Positions 7,980 to 17,092 of a DNA stretch of 64,000 nt are shown here, piece after piece; the stretch's first letter is position 1; every line of letters begins with the position of its first letter. Made by a program: the position numbers and the translations under genes. A model generated the notes under the pieces. The model worked only from the letters and a program-made list of their open reading frames with translations. It made no database searches and had not been told where the DNA came from. This DNA is from an uncultured Lachnospira sp. (GTDB taxonomy: Bacteria; Bacillota; Clostridia; Lachnospirales; Lachnospiraceae). The stretch spans positions 100,534 through 164,533 of the forward strand of contig CAJUBU010000004.1 in NCBI GenBank assembly GCA_910585095.1, written 5' to 3'.

Positions 7980-8008
7980 TTGCATTTTATATTTTAATAT
8001 GATAATAT
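7980..8008 (+). promoter_or_regulatory. Likely promoter of tRNA-Glu
   Basis: TTGCAT at 7980-7985, a 17-nt spacer and TAATAT at 8003-8008, about 19 nt before the mature tRNA 5' end. The -10 match is only fair. Confidence 0.5.
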
Positions 8009-8026
8009 AACTAAGTACTTGGTTGT

Positions 8027-8098
8027 GGCTAATTGGTCAAGCGGTTAAGACGCCGCCCTCTCACGGCGGAAACAGGGGTTCGATTCCCCTATTAGCTA
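8027..8098 (+). tRNA. tRNA-Glu (anticodon CTC)
   Basis: A complete 72-nt cloverleaf. The acceptor stem is GGCTAAT/ATTAGCT (one G-T pair), the D arm GTC...GAC, the anticodon stem CCGCC/GGCGG around loop CTCTCAC, the variable loop AAAC, and the T arm AGGGG-TTCGATT-CCCCT. The loop gives anticodon CTC, reading GAG (Glu). CCA is not encoded. It lies directly upstream of the rimP-nusA operon. Confidence 0.93.
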
Positions 8099-8119
8099 TT
8101 GCAATGCAATATGTATCTT

Positions 8120-8153
8120 GAAAGAGTGGACAGAGATGTCCACTCTTTCGTTT
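8120..8153 (+). terminator. Hairpin after tRNA-Glu, probable terminator
   Basis: A perfect 13-bp stem (GAAAGAGTGGACA with TGTCCACTCTTTC, 4-nt loop) lies 21 nt past the tRNA. The trailing T content is weak (CGTTTGC), so read-through into rimP is possible. Confidence 0.6.
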
Positions 8154-8171
8154 GCATAAGAAAATAACGTT

Positions 8172-8207
8172 TGCACTGCTGCGTTTTTATTATATAAAAG
8201 CAGTGCA
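8172..8207 (+). promoter_or_regulatory. rimP leader hairpin related to the recurrent leader
   Basis: TGCACTGCT (8172-8180) pairs perfectly with AGCAGTGCA (8199-8207). The 3' part, AAAAGCAGTGCAGAA then GAGGG, closely resembles the conserved 3' block of the leaders at 19300 and 39739 (AAAAGCAGCGCAGAAATGAGG-like). It ends just before the rimP ribosome site. The TTTGTGTC stem of the other leaders is absent. Confidence 0.5.
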
Positions 8208-8220
8208 GAATAGAGGGATT

Positions 8221-8682
8221 ATGAATAGAAGTGAAAAATATGAAGCAAAGACTTCAGAGTTGATTTTGCCGCTTATTGACAAAAATCATTTTGAGCTGGT
8301 TGATGTTGAATTTGTAAAAGAAGGCAGTGATTGGTACCTTCGCGTTTATATTGATAAAGAAGGGGGAATTACAGTTGATGACTGTGAGCTTATAAGCAGG
8401 GCTTTTAATGAAATTCTTGATAAAGAAAATTATATTGATGAACCCTATATTTTTGAAGTTAGTTCGCCAGGACTAACAAGACCGTTAAAAAAAGAAAAAG
8501 ATTATGAGCGAAGTATAGGCAAGCTGATTGATATTAAAGTTTTTAAACCTGTGGATAATTGTAAGGAATTTACGGGCATACTTAGGGCATATAATAATAA
8601 TACTGTGACCATCGAGGTCGATGGTAAAGAAATTTGCTTTGACAGAAAAAATCTGGCACTGATTCGGTTGGCATTTTGTTAA
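8221..8682 (+). CDS. rimP: Ribosome maturation factor RimP
   Basis: The 153-residue protein shows the RimP signature DVEFVKEGSDWYLRVYIDKEGGITVDDCELISR and FEVSSPGLTRPLKK, with a C-terminal SH3-like domain. RimP acts in late 30S subunit maturation. The start is set at ATG 8221, behind GAGGG, which matches the family N-terminus; an in-frame ATG at 8152 lies inside the leader. It heads the classic rimP-nusA-ylxR-ylxQ-infB operon. Confidence 0.93.
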   Translation: MNRSEKYEAKTSELILPLIDKNHFELVDVEFVKEGSDWYLRVYIDKEGGITVDDCELISRAFNEILDKENYIDEPYIFEVSSPGLTRPLKKEKDYERSIGKLIDIKVFKPVDNCKEFTGILRAYNNNTVTIEVDGKEICFDRKNLALIRLAFC

Positions 8683-8720
8683 TGAACTAAATTTATAAAT
8701 ATGATATACGGAGGTAAGTG

Positions 8721-9947
8721 ATGAATAAGGAATTAATATTAGCATTAGAAGCGCTTGAAAAGGAGAATGGAATCAGCAAGGAGATTATGCTTGATACAAT
8801 TGAAAAATCCTTGAGAGATGAATTTAAAAACCAGTTTAATACAAATGATAATTGTGAGGTTTCACTTGACCGAATAACTGGTGATTTTCATATCTATGCT
8901 AATAGAACAGTTGTAGATACTTTAACCCCAATTGACGAGATAGAAGAAAACAGAAACAAAAATAAAAGAGAGCCTGAAAAACTTGTCTATGGTAAAGAAA
9001 TTATCCTTTCAGAAGCACGAAAAATAAAGCCTAATTGTGAAATTGGCGATGTGCTGAAAGTGGAAATTAAATCGGAGGAGTTTTCAAGGAGAGCAGCAAA
9101 GGCGGCAAAAGGTACAATTGTTCAGAAAATTCGAGAAGAAGAAAAAAATGCAATTTACAATGAATATCATTCAAAAGAACATGAAATTATTACAGGAATT
9201 GTACAAAGAATTGATGAAAATGGAAATATTCTTGTTGATATAGGAAGAACACAGACAACACTTAAGAAAAATGACTGTGTAAAGGGAGAAGTATATCATA
9301 GAGGAGACCGAATTAAGCTTTTTGTTTTGGAAGTTTCTAATAAAGAAAAAAATTCAGATAAGCCGCAAGAAAATAAAGGTGATAAAGAGAAAGCAGGCAG
9401 GCTTGTCATAAGAGTATCAAGAAAAACACCATATCTTGTCAAGCGGTTATTTGAGACAGAAGTGTCGGAAATTAAAGATGGTATTGTAAAGATTGTCAAT
9501 ATTGCAAGAGAGGAAGGTTCAAGAACAAAAATTGCCGTCAAGGCAGATGACCCGAATATAGACCCTGTTGGAGCCTGTGTTGGTATTAATGGTTCACGTG
9601 TAAGGGCAATTGTAAACGAGCTGGGAAATGAACAGATTGATATTATAGAATGGGATGAAAACCCTGCTCAATATATTGTGAATGCACTTAGTCCAGCAAA
9701 GGTGGTTTCGATTTCTGCCTATGAAGATGAAAATAACAAAAAGGCAACTGTTGTTGTTTCAGACCAGCAGTTATCACTTGCCATTGGCAAGGCAGGGCAA
9801 AATGTAAGACTGGCAGCAAAGCTTACAGGGTATGGAATTGATATTAAGAGCGAATCCGATGTAGAAGAAGCCATTGACAACTCAGAGGAAAGCGATGCAG
9901 CAGATATAGAAATGGATGAAATGTTTTCATTTACTGAACAAGAGTAA
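8721..9947 (+). CDS. nusA: Transcription termination/antitermination factor NusA
   Basis: The 408-residue protein has the NusA N-terminal RNA polymerase-binding domain (MNKELILALEALEKENGISKE style), then an S1 domain (GIVQRIDENGNILVDIG) and two KH domains (DPVGACVGINGSRVRAIVNELG and LAIGKAGQNVRLAAKLTG). A Lys/Glu-rich insert of about 20 residues (NKEKNSDKPQENKGDKEK) lies near the end of the S1 domain. ATG 8721 sits 6 nt behind GGAGG. NusA binds RNA polymerase to modulate pausing, termination and antitermination. Confidence 0.95.
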   Translation: MNKELILALEALEKENGISKEIMLDTIEKSLRDEFKNQFNTNDNCEVSLDRITGDFHIYANRTVVDTLTPIDEIEENRNKNKREPEKLVYGKEIILSEARKIKPNCEIGDVLKVEIKSEEFSRRAAKAAKGTIVQKIREEEKNAIYNEYHSKEHEIITGIVQRIDENGNILVDIGRTQTTLKKNDCVKGEVYHRGDRIKLFVLEVSNKEKNSDKPQENKGDKEKAGRLVIRVSRKTPYLVKRLFETEVSEIKDGIVKIVNIAREEGSRTKIAVKADDPNIDPVGACVGINGSRVRAIVNELGNEQIDIIEWDENPAQYIVNALSPAKVVSISAYEDENNKKATVVVSDQQLSLAIGKAGQNVRLAAKLTGYGIDIKSESDVEEAIDNSEESDAADIEMDEMFSFTEQE

Positions 9948-9984
9948 AAGTTGATTGTTCTAATAAAAGACTGGAGTGATAATT

Positions 9985-10260
9985 TTGGGTGAGATAAAAA
10001 AGAAACCTCAAAGACAATGTGTTGGATGCCGTCAAATGAAGGATAAAAAAAGTCTGATACGAATAATTAAGTCTGATGAAGGAATGATGATTGATGTGAC
10101 AGGCAAGAAAAATGGCAGGGGAGCTTATGTATGTCCTAATAGGGAATGTATTGAAAAGGCTATTAAGACAAAAGGGCTTGACAGGTCATTTGGTCAGTCC
10201 ATAGATAAAAATGTTTATGAGAGTTTAATAAGGAGTTTTGAAGAAATTGAATCAAGATAA
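9985..10260 (+). CDS. rnpM: YlxR / RnpM-type RNA-binding protein
   Basis: A small basic protein of about 91 residues with the family signature RQCVGCRQMKDKKSLIRI and GRGAYVCPNRECIEKAIK. YlxR-family proteins bind RNA; the B. subtilis member (RnpM) modulates RNase P. The TTG at 9985 is preferred because it is 8 nt behind GGAG; the in-frame GTG at 9976 overlaps that site. Its 3' end overlaps the next gene by 14 nt, implying translational coupling. Confidence 0.88.
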   Translation: MGEIKKKPQRQCVGCRQMKDKKSLIRIIKSDEGMMIDVTGKKNGRGAYVCPNRECIEKAIKTKGLDRSFGQSIDKNVYESLIRSFEEIESR

Positions 10261-10561
10261 AATGTTATCTATGTTAGGTCTTGCTCAAAAGGCAGGAAAG
10301 GTAGCAAGCGGTGAATTTTCAACAGAAAAAGCCATTAAAAGTGGTAAAGCATCGATTGTGATAGTAGCGGATGATTCTTCTGATAACACAAAAAAGATGT
10401 TTAAAAATATGTGTGATTATTATAAAGTTCCAGTTTATTATTACAGTGATAAAGAGACATTAGGACACGCAATAGGAAAACAATTTAGAGCATCATTAGC
10501 AGTTATAGACGAAGGTTTTGGAAAACAGATACGAAAGCATATAGGAATTGGTTTGGAATAA
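10247..10561 (+). CDS. ylxQ: L7Ae-family RNA-binding protein YlxQ
   Basis: About 104 residues with the L7Ae/L30e fold signature: MLGLAQKAGKVASGEFSTEKAIKSG, then ASIVIVADDSSDNTKK. Family members bind kink-turn RNA. I set the start at TTG 10247, giving the usual short lead before LGLAQKAGK; TTG 10238 is too close to the AGGAG site, and ATG 10262 is an alternative. It lies between rnpM and infB as in most Firmicutes. Confidence 0.85.
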   Translation: MNQDKMLSMLGLAQKAGKVASGEFSTEKAIKSGKASIVIVADDSSDNTKKMFKNMCDYYKVPVYYYSDKETLGHAIGKQFRASLAVIDEGFGKQIRKHIGIGLE

Positions 10562-10608
10562 TACAAAAAAGTAGGATGAATACTTTTTATTATTCAGAAA
10601 AGAGGTAG

Positions 10609-13464
10609 ATGGCGAGTATGAGAGTACACGAATTAGCAAAGGAATTAGGCATAGCTGCCAAAGAAGTTTCAAAAATTTTGGATACCGAAGAAAAGAAATA
10701 TAAAACAATGAGCGGTTTAAACGAGGAAGAAATTAATAAAGTCCGTAAATTATTTAATAAAACCGATAATAGTGCGGCAAAAGTTGAAAATAATGGTATA
10801 AAAGCCGATATAAATAAGGAAAAGACTTCTATTCCAAAGACAACATCGGCAAATAGAAAAGAAGTGAAAAAAACAGATGGAGCGCAACAAGCTCCTAAGA
10901 CAGAGGTGAAAAAAACGGAAGAGAAAAAGAATATTGATAAAAAGGCGGAAGAAAAGAAACAACAGCATGTTTCACAGTTATATTTTCCACAAAATAGTTC
11001 AAAAGGTGGACGTGAAAAAAATCAAAACAGCGATAAAAACCGCTCGAATGACCGCAGTCAAAATAATGACAAGAATCGTTTTAACGATAAAAACCGCTCG
11101 AATGATCGCAGTCAAAATAATGAGCGACGTCAGAATCGTGGAAATGATAATAATTTTAATCGCAGTAGCGAGCGTAACAATGAGCATAATGCTAATAACA
11201 CCAATAGAGAAAATGGTCAAAATGGCGGCTACAACAATATGAGAGGAAACCGCAATAATAAAAACGGTTATCAGAACGATAGAAATAACAATCAAAACAA
11301 TAATCAAAATTATCGCAATGGTGACAAAAAAAATAATTATAGAAATAATCATAATGACAACAATAATAACGGCAGTAATAACAGCAATGGTTATCGTAAT
11401 AATGACCGACGCACCAATAATAGCAATGATAAATTTAACAATAATCGCAATGAACGCGGCAATAATTTTAATCAAGGCGGATTTAAAAATGACCGCAACA
11501 ATCAGGGCAGAAGAAATGACCGACGCGATGATAGGAGAGAGTCTGTAAAAGATGATTTTGTATTTGAGTCAAAGCCCGATTCAAGGCGTTCTGATTGGAA
11601 TAAAGACAAGAAAAATGATCGTAAAAAGGATTTGGAAGTTAAAGAAAATCTTAAATTTGCAAGTGGTCAAACGAAAAAGCCTGTCAAAAAAGAAGAAAAG
11701 GAAGAAGATACCATTAAGCAGCTTGTTCTTCCAGATACGCTTACAATCAAAGAATTGGCTGATAAGATGAAAATTCAGCCTTCTACTGTGGTAAAGAAAT
11801 TGTTTTTACAGGGTAAGGTTGTAACAATCAATCAGGAGATTGACTATGATGTAGCAGAGGAGATAGCATTAGAATTTAATTGTATCTGTGAACATGAAGT
11901 AAAGGTTGATGTGATTGCAGAATTATTAAAAGAAGATGAAGACCCAAAAGAATCGCTTATGTCAAGACCTCCTGTTGTGTGTGTTATGGGGCATGTTGAC
12001 CATGGCAAGACTTCCCTTTTGGATGCGATAAGACAGACGCATGTAACCGACAAAGAATTTGGTGGAATTACTCAAAAAATTGGCGCTTATACAGTTGATA
12101 TTGATGGTCAGTCTATTACATTTCTTGATACACCAGGACATGAAGCATTTACAGCGATGAGAATGAGAGGCGCTCAAGCGACGGATATTGCCATTCTTGT
12201 TGTTGCAGCCGATGACGGCGTGATGCCGCAGACCATTGAGGCTATCAATCATGCTAAAGCAGCAGGTGTTGAAATTATTGTTGCAGTTAATAAAATTGAT
12301 AAGCCAAATGCCAATATTGAAAAAGTAAAGAAAGAACTTACAGCATATGAGCTGATAGCGGAAGATTGGGGCGGCACAACAACATTTTGTCCTGTGTCTG
12401 CACATACAAAAGAAGGCATTGATGAGCTTCTTGAGATGATTTTGCTCACAGCGGAAGTCAATGAATTAAAGGCAAATCCAAACCGCAAGGCAAGAGGTAT
12501 TGTTATTGAAGCGGAGCTTGACAGGGGCAGAGGTCCGGTTGCAACGATTCTTGTACAAAAGGGAACGTTAAAAGTAGGCGATAATGTTGCTGCTGGAAGC
12601 AGCTACGGAAAAATCAGAGCGATGATTGACGATAAGGGCAGACGTGTAAAGGAAGCAGGACCGTCAACGCCTGTGGAGATACTGGGGTTAAATGATGTGC
12701 CAAATGCCGGTGAGATTATTATGGCGATGGACAGCGATAAAGAGGCAAGAAATGTTGCAGAGACCTTTATCAGTGAAGGAAAGAAAAAACTCCTTGATGA
12801 TACAAAGCATAAAGTTTCATTAGACGATATTTTTGAGCAGATTCAGGCTGGCAATGTAAAAGAGTTGGGCATTATTATTAAAGCTGATGTTCAAGGTTCG
12901 GTTGAGGCTGTTAAACAAAGTCTTGTAAAACTTTCTAATGAAGAAGTTGTTGTGAAAGTGATACATGGAGGCGTTGGAAATATTAATGAATCGGACGTTG
13001 TACTTGCATCGGCTTCCAATGCAATTATTATTGGCTTTAATGTCAAACCAGATAATCAGGCAAGGATTGTTGCAGAACGTGAAAAGGTTGATTTAAGGTT
13101 GTATACCGTTATATATAATGCCATTGAGGATGTGGATTCTGCACTTAAAGGCATGTTAGAGCCAATTTATGAGGAAAAGGTTATTGGAACGGTTGAAGTT
13201 CGTCAAATATTTAAAGCTTCTAGTATTGGCAATATTGCAGGTTGTCTTGTCACAGAGGGCAGAATAACAAAAGATTCTAAAGTTCGCGTTTCAAGAGAAG
13301 GCAAGCAGATGGTCGATGCGCCAGTTGCAACGCTGAGACACTTTAAAGATGATGTCAAAGAAGTGAAAGCAGGTACAGAGTGCGGTATCGTTATTGAGGG
13401 CTTTAATGACGTTGCAGAGGGCGATGTGATGGAAGCTTATATTATGGTAGAAGTACCGCGTTAA
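10609..13464 (+). CDS. infB: Translation initiation factor IF-2
   Basis: The 951-residue protein has an N-terminal IF2_N helical domain ([21 protein letters not shown], residues ~4-50). A long linker follows, Lys/Glu-rich and then strikingly Asn/Arg-rich (residues ~130-310). A second IF2_N domain (~378-430) precedes the G domain, with G1 GHVDHGKT at about residue 463, DTPGHEA, and NKID. Domains II-IV end ...[13 protein letters not shown]-2 is the GTPase that places initiator tRNA on the 30S subunit and promotes subunit joining. ATG 10609 follows AGAGG closely; ATG 10618 is a possible alternative. The Asn-rich linker is the only odd part. Confidence 0.96.
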   Translation: MASMRVHELAKELGIAAKEVSKILDTEEKKYKTMSGLNEEEINKVRKLFNKTDNSAAKVENNGIKADINKEKTSIPKTTSANRKEVKKTDGAQQAPKTEVKKTEEKKNIDKKAEEKKQQHVSQLYFPQNSSKGGREKNQNSDKNRSNDRSQNNDKNRFNDKNRSNDRSQNNERRQNRGNDNNFNRSSERNNEHNANNTNRENGQNGGYNNMRGNRNNKNGYQNDRNNNQNNNQNYRNGDKKNNYRNNHNDNNNNGSNNSNGYRNNDRRTNNSNDKFNNNRNERGNNFNQGGFKNDRNNQGRRNDRRDDRRESVKDDFVFESKPDSRRSDWNKDKKNDRKKDLEVKENLKFASGQTKKPVKKEEKEEDTIKQLVLPDTLTIKELADKMKIQPSTVVKKLFLQGKVVTINQEIDYDVAEEIALEFNCICEHEVKVDVIAELLKEDEDPKESLMSRPPVVCVMGHVDHGKTSLLDAIRQTHVTDKEFGGITQKIGAYTVDIDGQSITFLDTPGHEAFTAMRMRGAQATDIAILVVAADDGVMPQTIEAINHAKAAGVEIIVAVNKIDKPNANIEKVKKELTAYELIAEDWGGTTTFCPVSAHTKEGIDELLEMILLTAEVNELKANPNRKARGIVIEAELDRGRGPVATILVQKGTLKVGDNVAAGSSYGKIRAMIDDKGRRVKEAGPSTPVEILGLNDVPNAGEIIMAMDSDKEARNVAETFISEGKKKLLDDTKHKVSLDDIFEQIQAGNVKELGIIIKADVQGSVEAVKQSLVKLSNEEVVVKVIHGGVGNINESDVVLASASNAIIIGFNVKPDNQARIVAEREKVDLRLYTVIYNAIEDVDSALKGMLEPIYEEKVIGTVEVRQIFKASSIGNIAGCLVTEGRITKDSKVRVSREGKQMVDAPVATLRHFKDDVKEVKAGTECGIVIEGFNDVAEGDVMEAYIMVEVPR

Positions 13465-13492
13465 TAAAAAGTGATTGTCGAATGGGAAAGGC

Positions 13493-13507
13493 ATGGTTAA
13501 TAAATAA
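13493..13507 (+). other. Four-codon mini-ORF coupled to the rbfA start
   Basis: A GGGAAAGG site at 13484-13491 is followed at once by ATG GTT AAT AAA TAA. The stop TAA shares its last A with the rbfA start (TAATG). The good ribosome site therefore fits the mini-ORF better by position than rbfA, which lies 14 nt further on. Translation of rbfA may depend on termination-reinitiation; this is inference. Confidence 0.4.
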
Positions 13508-13917
13508 TGAGAAAGAATAGTGTTAAAAATACTAGGATTAATGGGGAAGTATTAAAGGAACTGAGTAACATTATTCGTGGAGAGTTAAAAGACCCACGAG
13601 TTGGTCTTATGACATCAGTAGTTTCTGTTGAGGTGGCTCCAGACCTTAAGACGTGCAAGGCATATATTAGTGTTTTGGGTGATGAGGAGGTGCAAAAAGA
13701 TACCATAGCGGGACTAAAGAGTGCAGAGGGCTTTATTAGAAGGCAGCTTGCCAAAAATTTGAATCTAAGAAATACGCCAGAGATTAAGTTTATATTAGAC
13801 CAATCGATAGAATATGGTGTCAATATGTCGCATTTAATTGATGAAGTGATAGAAAAAGATGATAAAGGTCATAAAGCATTTATAAAAGAGGATGAGGAAA
13901 TACATGAAACTAACTGA
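13507..13917 (+). CDS. rbfA: Ribosome-binding factor A
   Basis: The 136-residue protein opens MRKNSVKNTRINGEVLKEL and has the KH-like RbfA core RGELKDPRVGLMTSVVSVEV, AYISVLGDEE and GFIRRQLAKNLNLRNTPEIKF. RbfA assists 30S maturation near the 16S 5' end. Length is slightly above the family norm owing to an acidic C-terminal tail. It overlaps the following nrnA-like gene by 14 nt. Confidence 0.94.
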   Translation: MRKNSVKNTRINGEVLKELSNIIRGELKDPRVGLMTSVVSVEVAPDLKTCKAYISVLGDEEVQKDTIAGLKSAEGFIRRQLAKNLNLRNTPEIKFILDQSIEYGVNMSHLIDEVIEKDDKGHKAFIKEDEEIHETN

Positions 13918-14857
13918 TTTGTTGGAAAATAAAAAATGTATTGGAATAACAGGACATATTCGACCCGATGGCGACTGTATAGGTTCTACGTTGGGACTTT
14001 ATAATTATCTTACAGAAAATATGCCGTCGGTCGATGTATTCCTGTTTTTACAAGAGGTTGGTGAGGAGTTTAAATTTCTTTGTAATGTAGACAAAATACA
14101 ACATCAGCCGCTTGATTTAAAGTTTGATATTTTTTTTGTTCTTGATTGTAGTTCTATTGACAGGATAGAACCATTTGAAACATGTTTTATCAATGCCAAA
14201 AAGACTGTGTGCATCGACCACCATATAAGCAATTTGAATTATGCAGATGTTTGTATTGTGGAGGAGAATGCAAGTTCAACATGTGAAGTGCTTTATAAGC
14301 TCTTGGATGAAGAAAAGGTGTCGAAAGCAGTTGCAGAATGTATTTATACAGGAATTATCCATGATACGGGCGTGTTTAAATATAGTTGTACTTCTGCTTT
14401 GACAATGCAGATAGCTGGCAAGCTTATGGATAAAGGCATTGATTATCCGCAAATTATAGATGAAAGTTTTTATAAAAAGACATATATTCAAAATCAGATA
14501 CTTGGAAGAGCATTGTTAGAAAGTGTTATGTTCTACAATGGAAAATGTATTTTTTCGGCAATATCACAGGAAGTTCTTGACTTTTACGGCGTTACAGGAA
14601 AAGAATTGGGTGGTATTGTCGAGCAGCTACGGCTGACAGAAGGCGTTGACGTTGCTATATTTATGTATCAGACAGGGGAAAATGAATATAAAGTTAGTCT
14701 GCGTTCCAAAAAAGATATTGATGTTGCGCAGATAGCAGTGTATTTTGGAGGAGGCGGTCATGTTAGGGCTGCCGGATTTACAGGTGTAGGAAAAGTACAT
14801 CACATTATCAATGCAATTGGAGAATTGATTGAAAAACAAAATAAATGGGGTTCATAA
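13904..14857 (+). CDS. nrnA: DHH-family phosphoesterase (NrnA-like oligoribonuclease / pAp phosphatase)
   Basis: The 317-residue protein has the DHH signature: GHIRPDGDCIGSTLGLYN near the N-terminus, DHHISNLNYAD in the middle, and the DHHA1 motif FGGGGHVRAAGFTG near the C-terminus. NrnA-type enzymes degrade nanoRNA and dephosphorylate 3'-phosphoadenosine-5'-phosphate. ATG 13904 sits 6 nt behind GAGG; the in-frame ATG 13892 contains that site. Its place between rbfA and truB is the conserved Firmicute arrangement. Confidence 0.9.
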   Translation: MKLTDLLENKKCIGITGHIRPDGDCIGSTLGLYNYLTENMPSVDVFLFLQEVGEEFKFLCNVDKIQHQPLDLKFDIFFVLDCSSIDRIEPFETCFINAKKTVCIDHHISNLNYADVCIVEENASSTCEVLYKLLDEEKVSKAVAECIYTGIIHDTGVFKYSCTSALTMQIAGKLMDKGIDYPQIIDESFYKKTYIQNQILGRALLESVMFYNGKCIFSAISQEVLDFYGVTGKELGGIVEQLRLTEGVDVAIFMYQTGENEYKVSLRSKKDIDVAQIAVYFGGGGHVRAAGFTGVGKVHHIINAIGELIEKQNKWGS

Positions 14858-14860
14858 CAC

Positions 14861-15757
14861 ATGGATGGTGTAATTAATGTATATAAGGAGCATGGATATA
14901 CATCTCACGATGTGGTTGCTAAATTGAGGGGTATTTTACATATGAAAAAAATCGGTCATACAGGTACACTTGACCCCGATGCGGTCGGCGTACTGCCTGT
15001 ATGTCTTGGAAAGGCAACAAAGCTGTGCGATTTACTTACGGATTGGACAAAAACATATGAGGCGGTGTTGCTTCTTGGGAGAGTCACAGACACACAAGAT
15101 ATCAGCGGGAAAATAATAAAAGAGCATAAAGTTGATGTCAATGAGTGTCAAATTATGGAAGCAGTGACTTCGTTTATTGGGGATTACGAGCAAATACCGC
15201 CTATGTACTCGGCAATCAAACATAATGGCAAAAAGCTTTATGAGCTTGCAAGGGCAGGCATAGAAATAGAACGTAAGCCAAGAACAGTACACATTGATTC
15301 CATAAAAATCAATGAAATTCATATTTTAGATGAAGAAAAAACAGTACGGATAACCGTCTCTTGTTCTAAAGGTACCTATATAAGAACATTGTGTCACGAT
15401 ATTGGCAGTAAACTTGGCTGTGGGGCATGTATGATTAAATTGGTGCGAACAAGAGTTGGTCAATTTATGATGGACGACAGTTTGACGCTAAATCAGATAT
15501 CAGCACTGATGATAAAAGGAGAACTGGAAAGCAATATTTATCCTATATGGGAGCTGTTTCATTATCCAAAGCTAGTTGTGCCAAAAGAGTTGGAAAGGTT
15601 ATTGTATAATGGCAATAGTTTTCAATTGGACGGGGAATATGCTGGCAAATATAATGTTTTTGATGCACAGGATAGATTTGTAGGAATTTATGAGTATGTA
15701 GAAGGAAGATTTGTTGTTATAAAAATGTTTTATAATGGCGATGAAGAAATGAGGTGA
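14861..15757 (+). CDS. truB: tRNA pseudouridine(55) synthase TruB
   Basis: The 298-residue protein carries the TruB catalytic motif KIGHTGTLDPDAVGVLPV, whose Asp is the nucleophile, and the downstream motifs YEAVLLLGRVTDTQD and SCSKGTYIRTLCHDIG. It makes pseudouridine 55 in the T loop of tRNAs. It starts 3 nt after the preceding gene and precedes ribF. Confidence 0.95.
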   Translation: MDGVINVYKEHGYTSHDVVAKLRGILHMKKIGHTGTLDPDAVGVLPVCLGKATKLCDLLTDWTKTYEAVLLLGRVTDTQDISGKIIKEHKVDVNECQIMEAVTSFIGDYEQIPPMYSAIKHNGKKLYELARAGIEIERKPRTVHIDSIKINEIHILDEEKTVRITVSCSKGTYIRTLCHDIGSKLGCGACMIKLVRTRVGQFMMDDSLTLNQISALMIKGELESNIYPIWELFHYPKLVVPKELERLLYNGNSFQLDGEYAGKYNVFDAQDRFVGIYEYVEGRFVVIKMFYNGDEEMR

Positions 15758-15762
15758 CGCAA

Positions 15763-16686
15763 ATGAAGTATATTCATAGTGTTGAAGATTTTACACTGGA
15801 AAATAATTCAGCTGTGACACTGGGGAAGTTTGATGGCGTACATTTAGGTCATCAAAAATTGATATCCATTGTAAAAGAAAAGGCACAGCAATTGGGTCTG
15901 CTTGCCGTTACATTTACATTTGACAGTATACCGCTCAGTATATGCCCACAGAAAAATCAGCATTTTATCAGTACAAATAGCGAGCGCCGAAAGTTTCTTG
16001 AAGATATAGGAATTGATGTTGAGATTGAGTATCCGTTTACAGAACATTTTATGAATACAGAGCCAGAAGATTTTATTAAACATATTATTGTGGATAAGCT
16101 TCGTGCAAAAGTTGTTGTTGTTGGACCCGATTTCTGCTTTGGCAAGGGACGTGCTGGCAATGTGGATTTGCTTCGTGTACGGGGCAAAAAATATGGGTAT
16201 GAGACGATTGTTGTAAAAAAAGAGCGTTTTCAAGACCGTGATATAAGTAGTACATATGTTCGAGAAGAGCTTAGCTTAGGGCATATGGAGACTGCCAATG
16301 TGTTGCTTGGCAGACCTTACTGCGTGACTGGCGTGGTATGTCCTGGCAAACAATTTGGCAGACAGATGAATATTCCTACCATGAATATCTATCCACCAAT
16401 CAGTAAATTGCTGCCGCCAAAAGGCGTTTATGTCTCTGTGACAACGATTGATAAAGAAAGTTTTTATGGTGTGACGAATATTGGAACAAAACCGACAGTA
16501 AGCGATGATTTTATGGTGAATGTTGAAACGAATTTGTTTGATTATTCAGACGATGCTTATGGCAAAAATATTGAGGTGCAGTTGATACATTTTATTCGTC
16601 CAGAGATGAAATTTGCATCGGTTGACGCCTTAAAAAAACAGATGGAAAAGGATGCACAATTTGCAAAAAGTATGTTTATGTTATAA
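15763..16686 (+). CDS. ribF: Bifunctional riboflavin kinase / FAD synthetase
   Basis: The 307-residue protein has an N-terminal FAD synthetase nucleotidyltransferase domain (VTLGKFDGVHLGHQKLI, GPDFCFGKGRAGN, ISSTYVREEL). The C-terminal riboflavin kinase domain has GRPYCVTGVVCPGKQFGR, MNIPTMNIYP and GVTNIGTKPTV. It converts riboflavin to FMN and FAD. ATG 15763 is 8 nt behind GAGG, which overlaps the truB stop; an in-frame GTG at 15754 is less likely. Probably the last gene of the operon, since rpsO has its own promoter. Confidence 0.94.
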   Translation: MKYIHSVEDFTLENNSAVTLGKFDGVHLGHQKLISIVKEKAQQLGLLAVTFTFDSIPLSICPQKNQHFISTNSERRKFLEDIGIDVEIEYPFTEHFMNTEPEDFIKHIIVDKLRAKVVVVGPDFCFGKGRAGNVDLLRVRGKKYGYETIVVKKERFQDRDISSTYVREELSLGHMETANVLLGRPYCVTGVVCPGKQFGRQMNIPTMNIYPPISKLLPPKGVYVSVTTIDKESFYGVTNIGTKPTVSDDFMVNVETNLFDYSDDAYGKNIEVQLIHFIRPEMKFASVDALKKQMEKDAQFAKSMFML

Positions 16687-16704
16687 AATTTTTTAACAGA
16701 GTAC

Positions 16705-16733
16705 TTGTGTATTATTTAATGATATGATATACT
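16705..16733 (+). promoter_or_regulatory. Promoter of rpsO-pnp
   Basis: TTGTGT at 16705-16710, a 17-nt spacer, and TATACT at 16728-16733. Transcription would begin just ahead of the rpsO leader structure. Confidence 0.7.
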
Positions 16734-16745
16734 TGTCATGTATTT

Positions 16746-16800
16746 GAGCCGCCGCTCAGTTCTAGGACACTCCGACCTAAAACTTAGTGGCAGGTGTTTA
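16746..16800 (+). promoter_or_regulatory. rpsO leader structure (probable S15 autoregulatory element)
   Basis: Two nested stems are seen: GCCGCT (16751-16756) with AGTGGC (16786-16791), and AGTTCTAGG (16758-16766) with CCTAAAACTT (16776-16785). The structure precedes AAGGAGG by 13 nt. S15 leaders in many bacteria bind S15 to repress translation; assigning this one to that role is inference from position. Confidence 0.55.
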
Positions 16801-16818
16801 TAATAAGGAGGATTTAAG

Positions 16819-17085
16819 ATGATATCGAAAGAAAAAAAATCGGAAATTATTGCCGCTTACAGCAGAAAACCTGGTGACACTGGTTCTCCAGAGGTTCAGA
16901 TTGCTATTCTTTCAGAGAGAATTAACGAGTTGACAGAGCATTTAAAGGTCAACAAAAAAGACCATCATTCAAGAAGAGGACTTTTAAAGATGGTTGGTAA
17001 AAGAAGAGCTTTACTTGAGTATCTTAAAAAGAACGATATTGAAGGTTACAGAAACCTTATTGCTCGTTTAGGTATTAGAAAGTAA
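16819..17085 (+). CDS. rpsO: 30S ribosomal protein S15
   Basis: The 88-residue protein has the full S15 signature: [42 protein letters not shown] and [23 protein letters not shown]. It binds 16S rRNA early in 30S assembly. AAGGAGG lies 10 nt before the ATG. It is followed by a hairpin and pnp, the usual pairing. Confidence 0.98.
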   Translation: MISKEKKSEIIAAYSRKPGDTGSPEVQIAILSERINELTEHLKVNKKDHHSRRGLLKMVGKRRALLEYLKKNDIEGYRNLIARLGIRK

Positions 17086-17092
17086 TATTTAT

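Noticed and set aside
8152..8220. Longer rimP starting at ATG 8152
   Set aside because: The extra 23 codons coincide with the leader hairpin, have no ribosome site and do not fit the RimP N-terminus.
10999..11475. 158-codon hydrophobic minus-strand frame opposite infB
   Set aside because: It is the antisense reading of the Asn-rich IF-2 linker; AAT/AAC codons read backwards give Ile/Val, imitating a membrane protein. No ribosome site.
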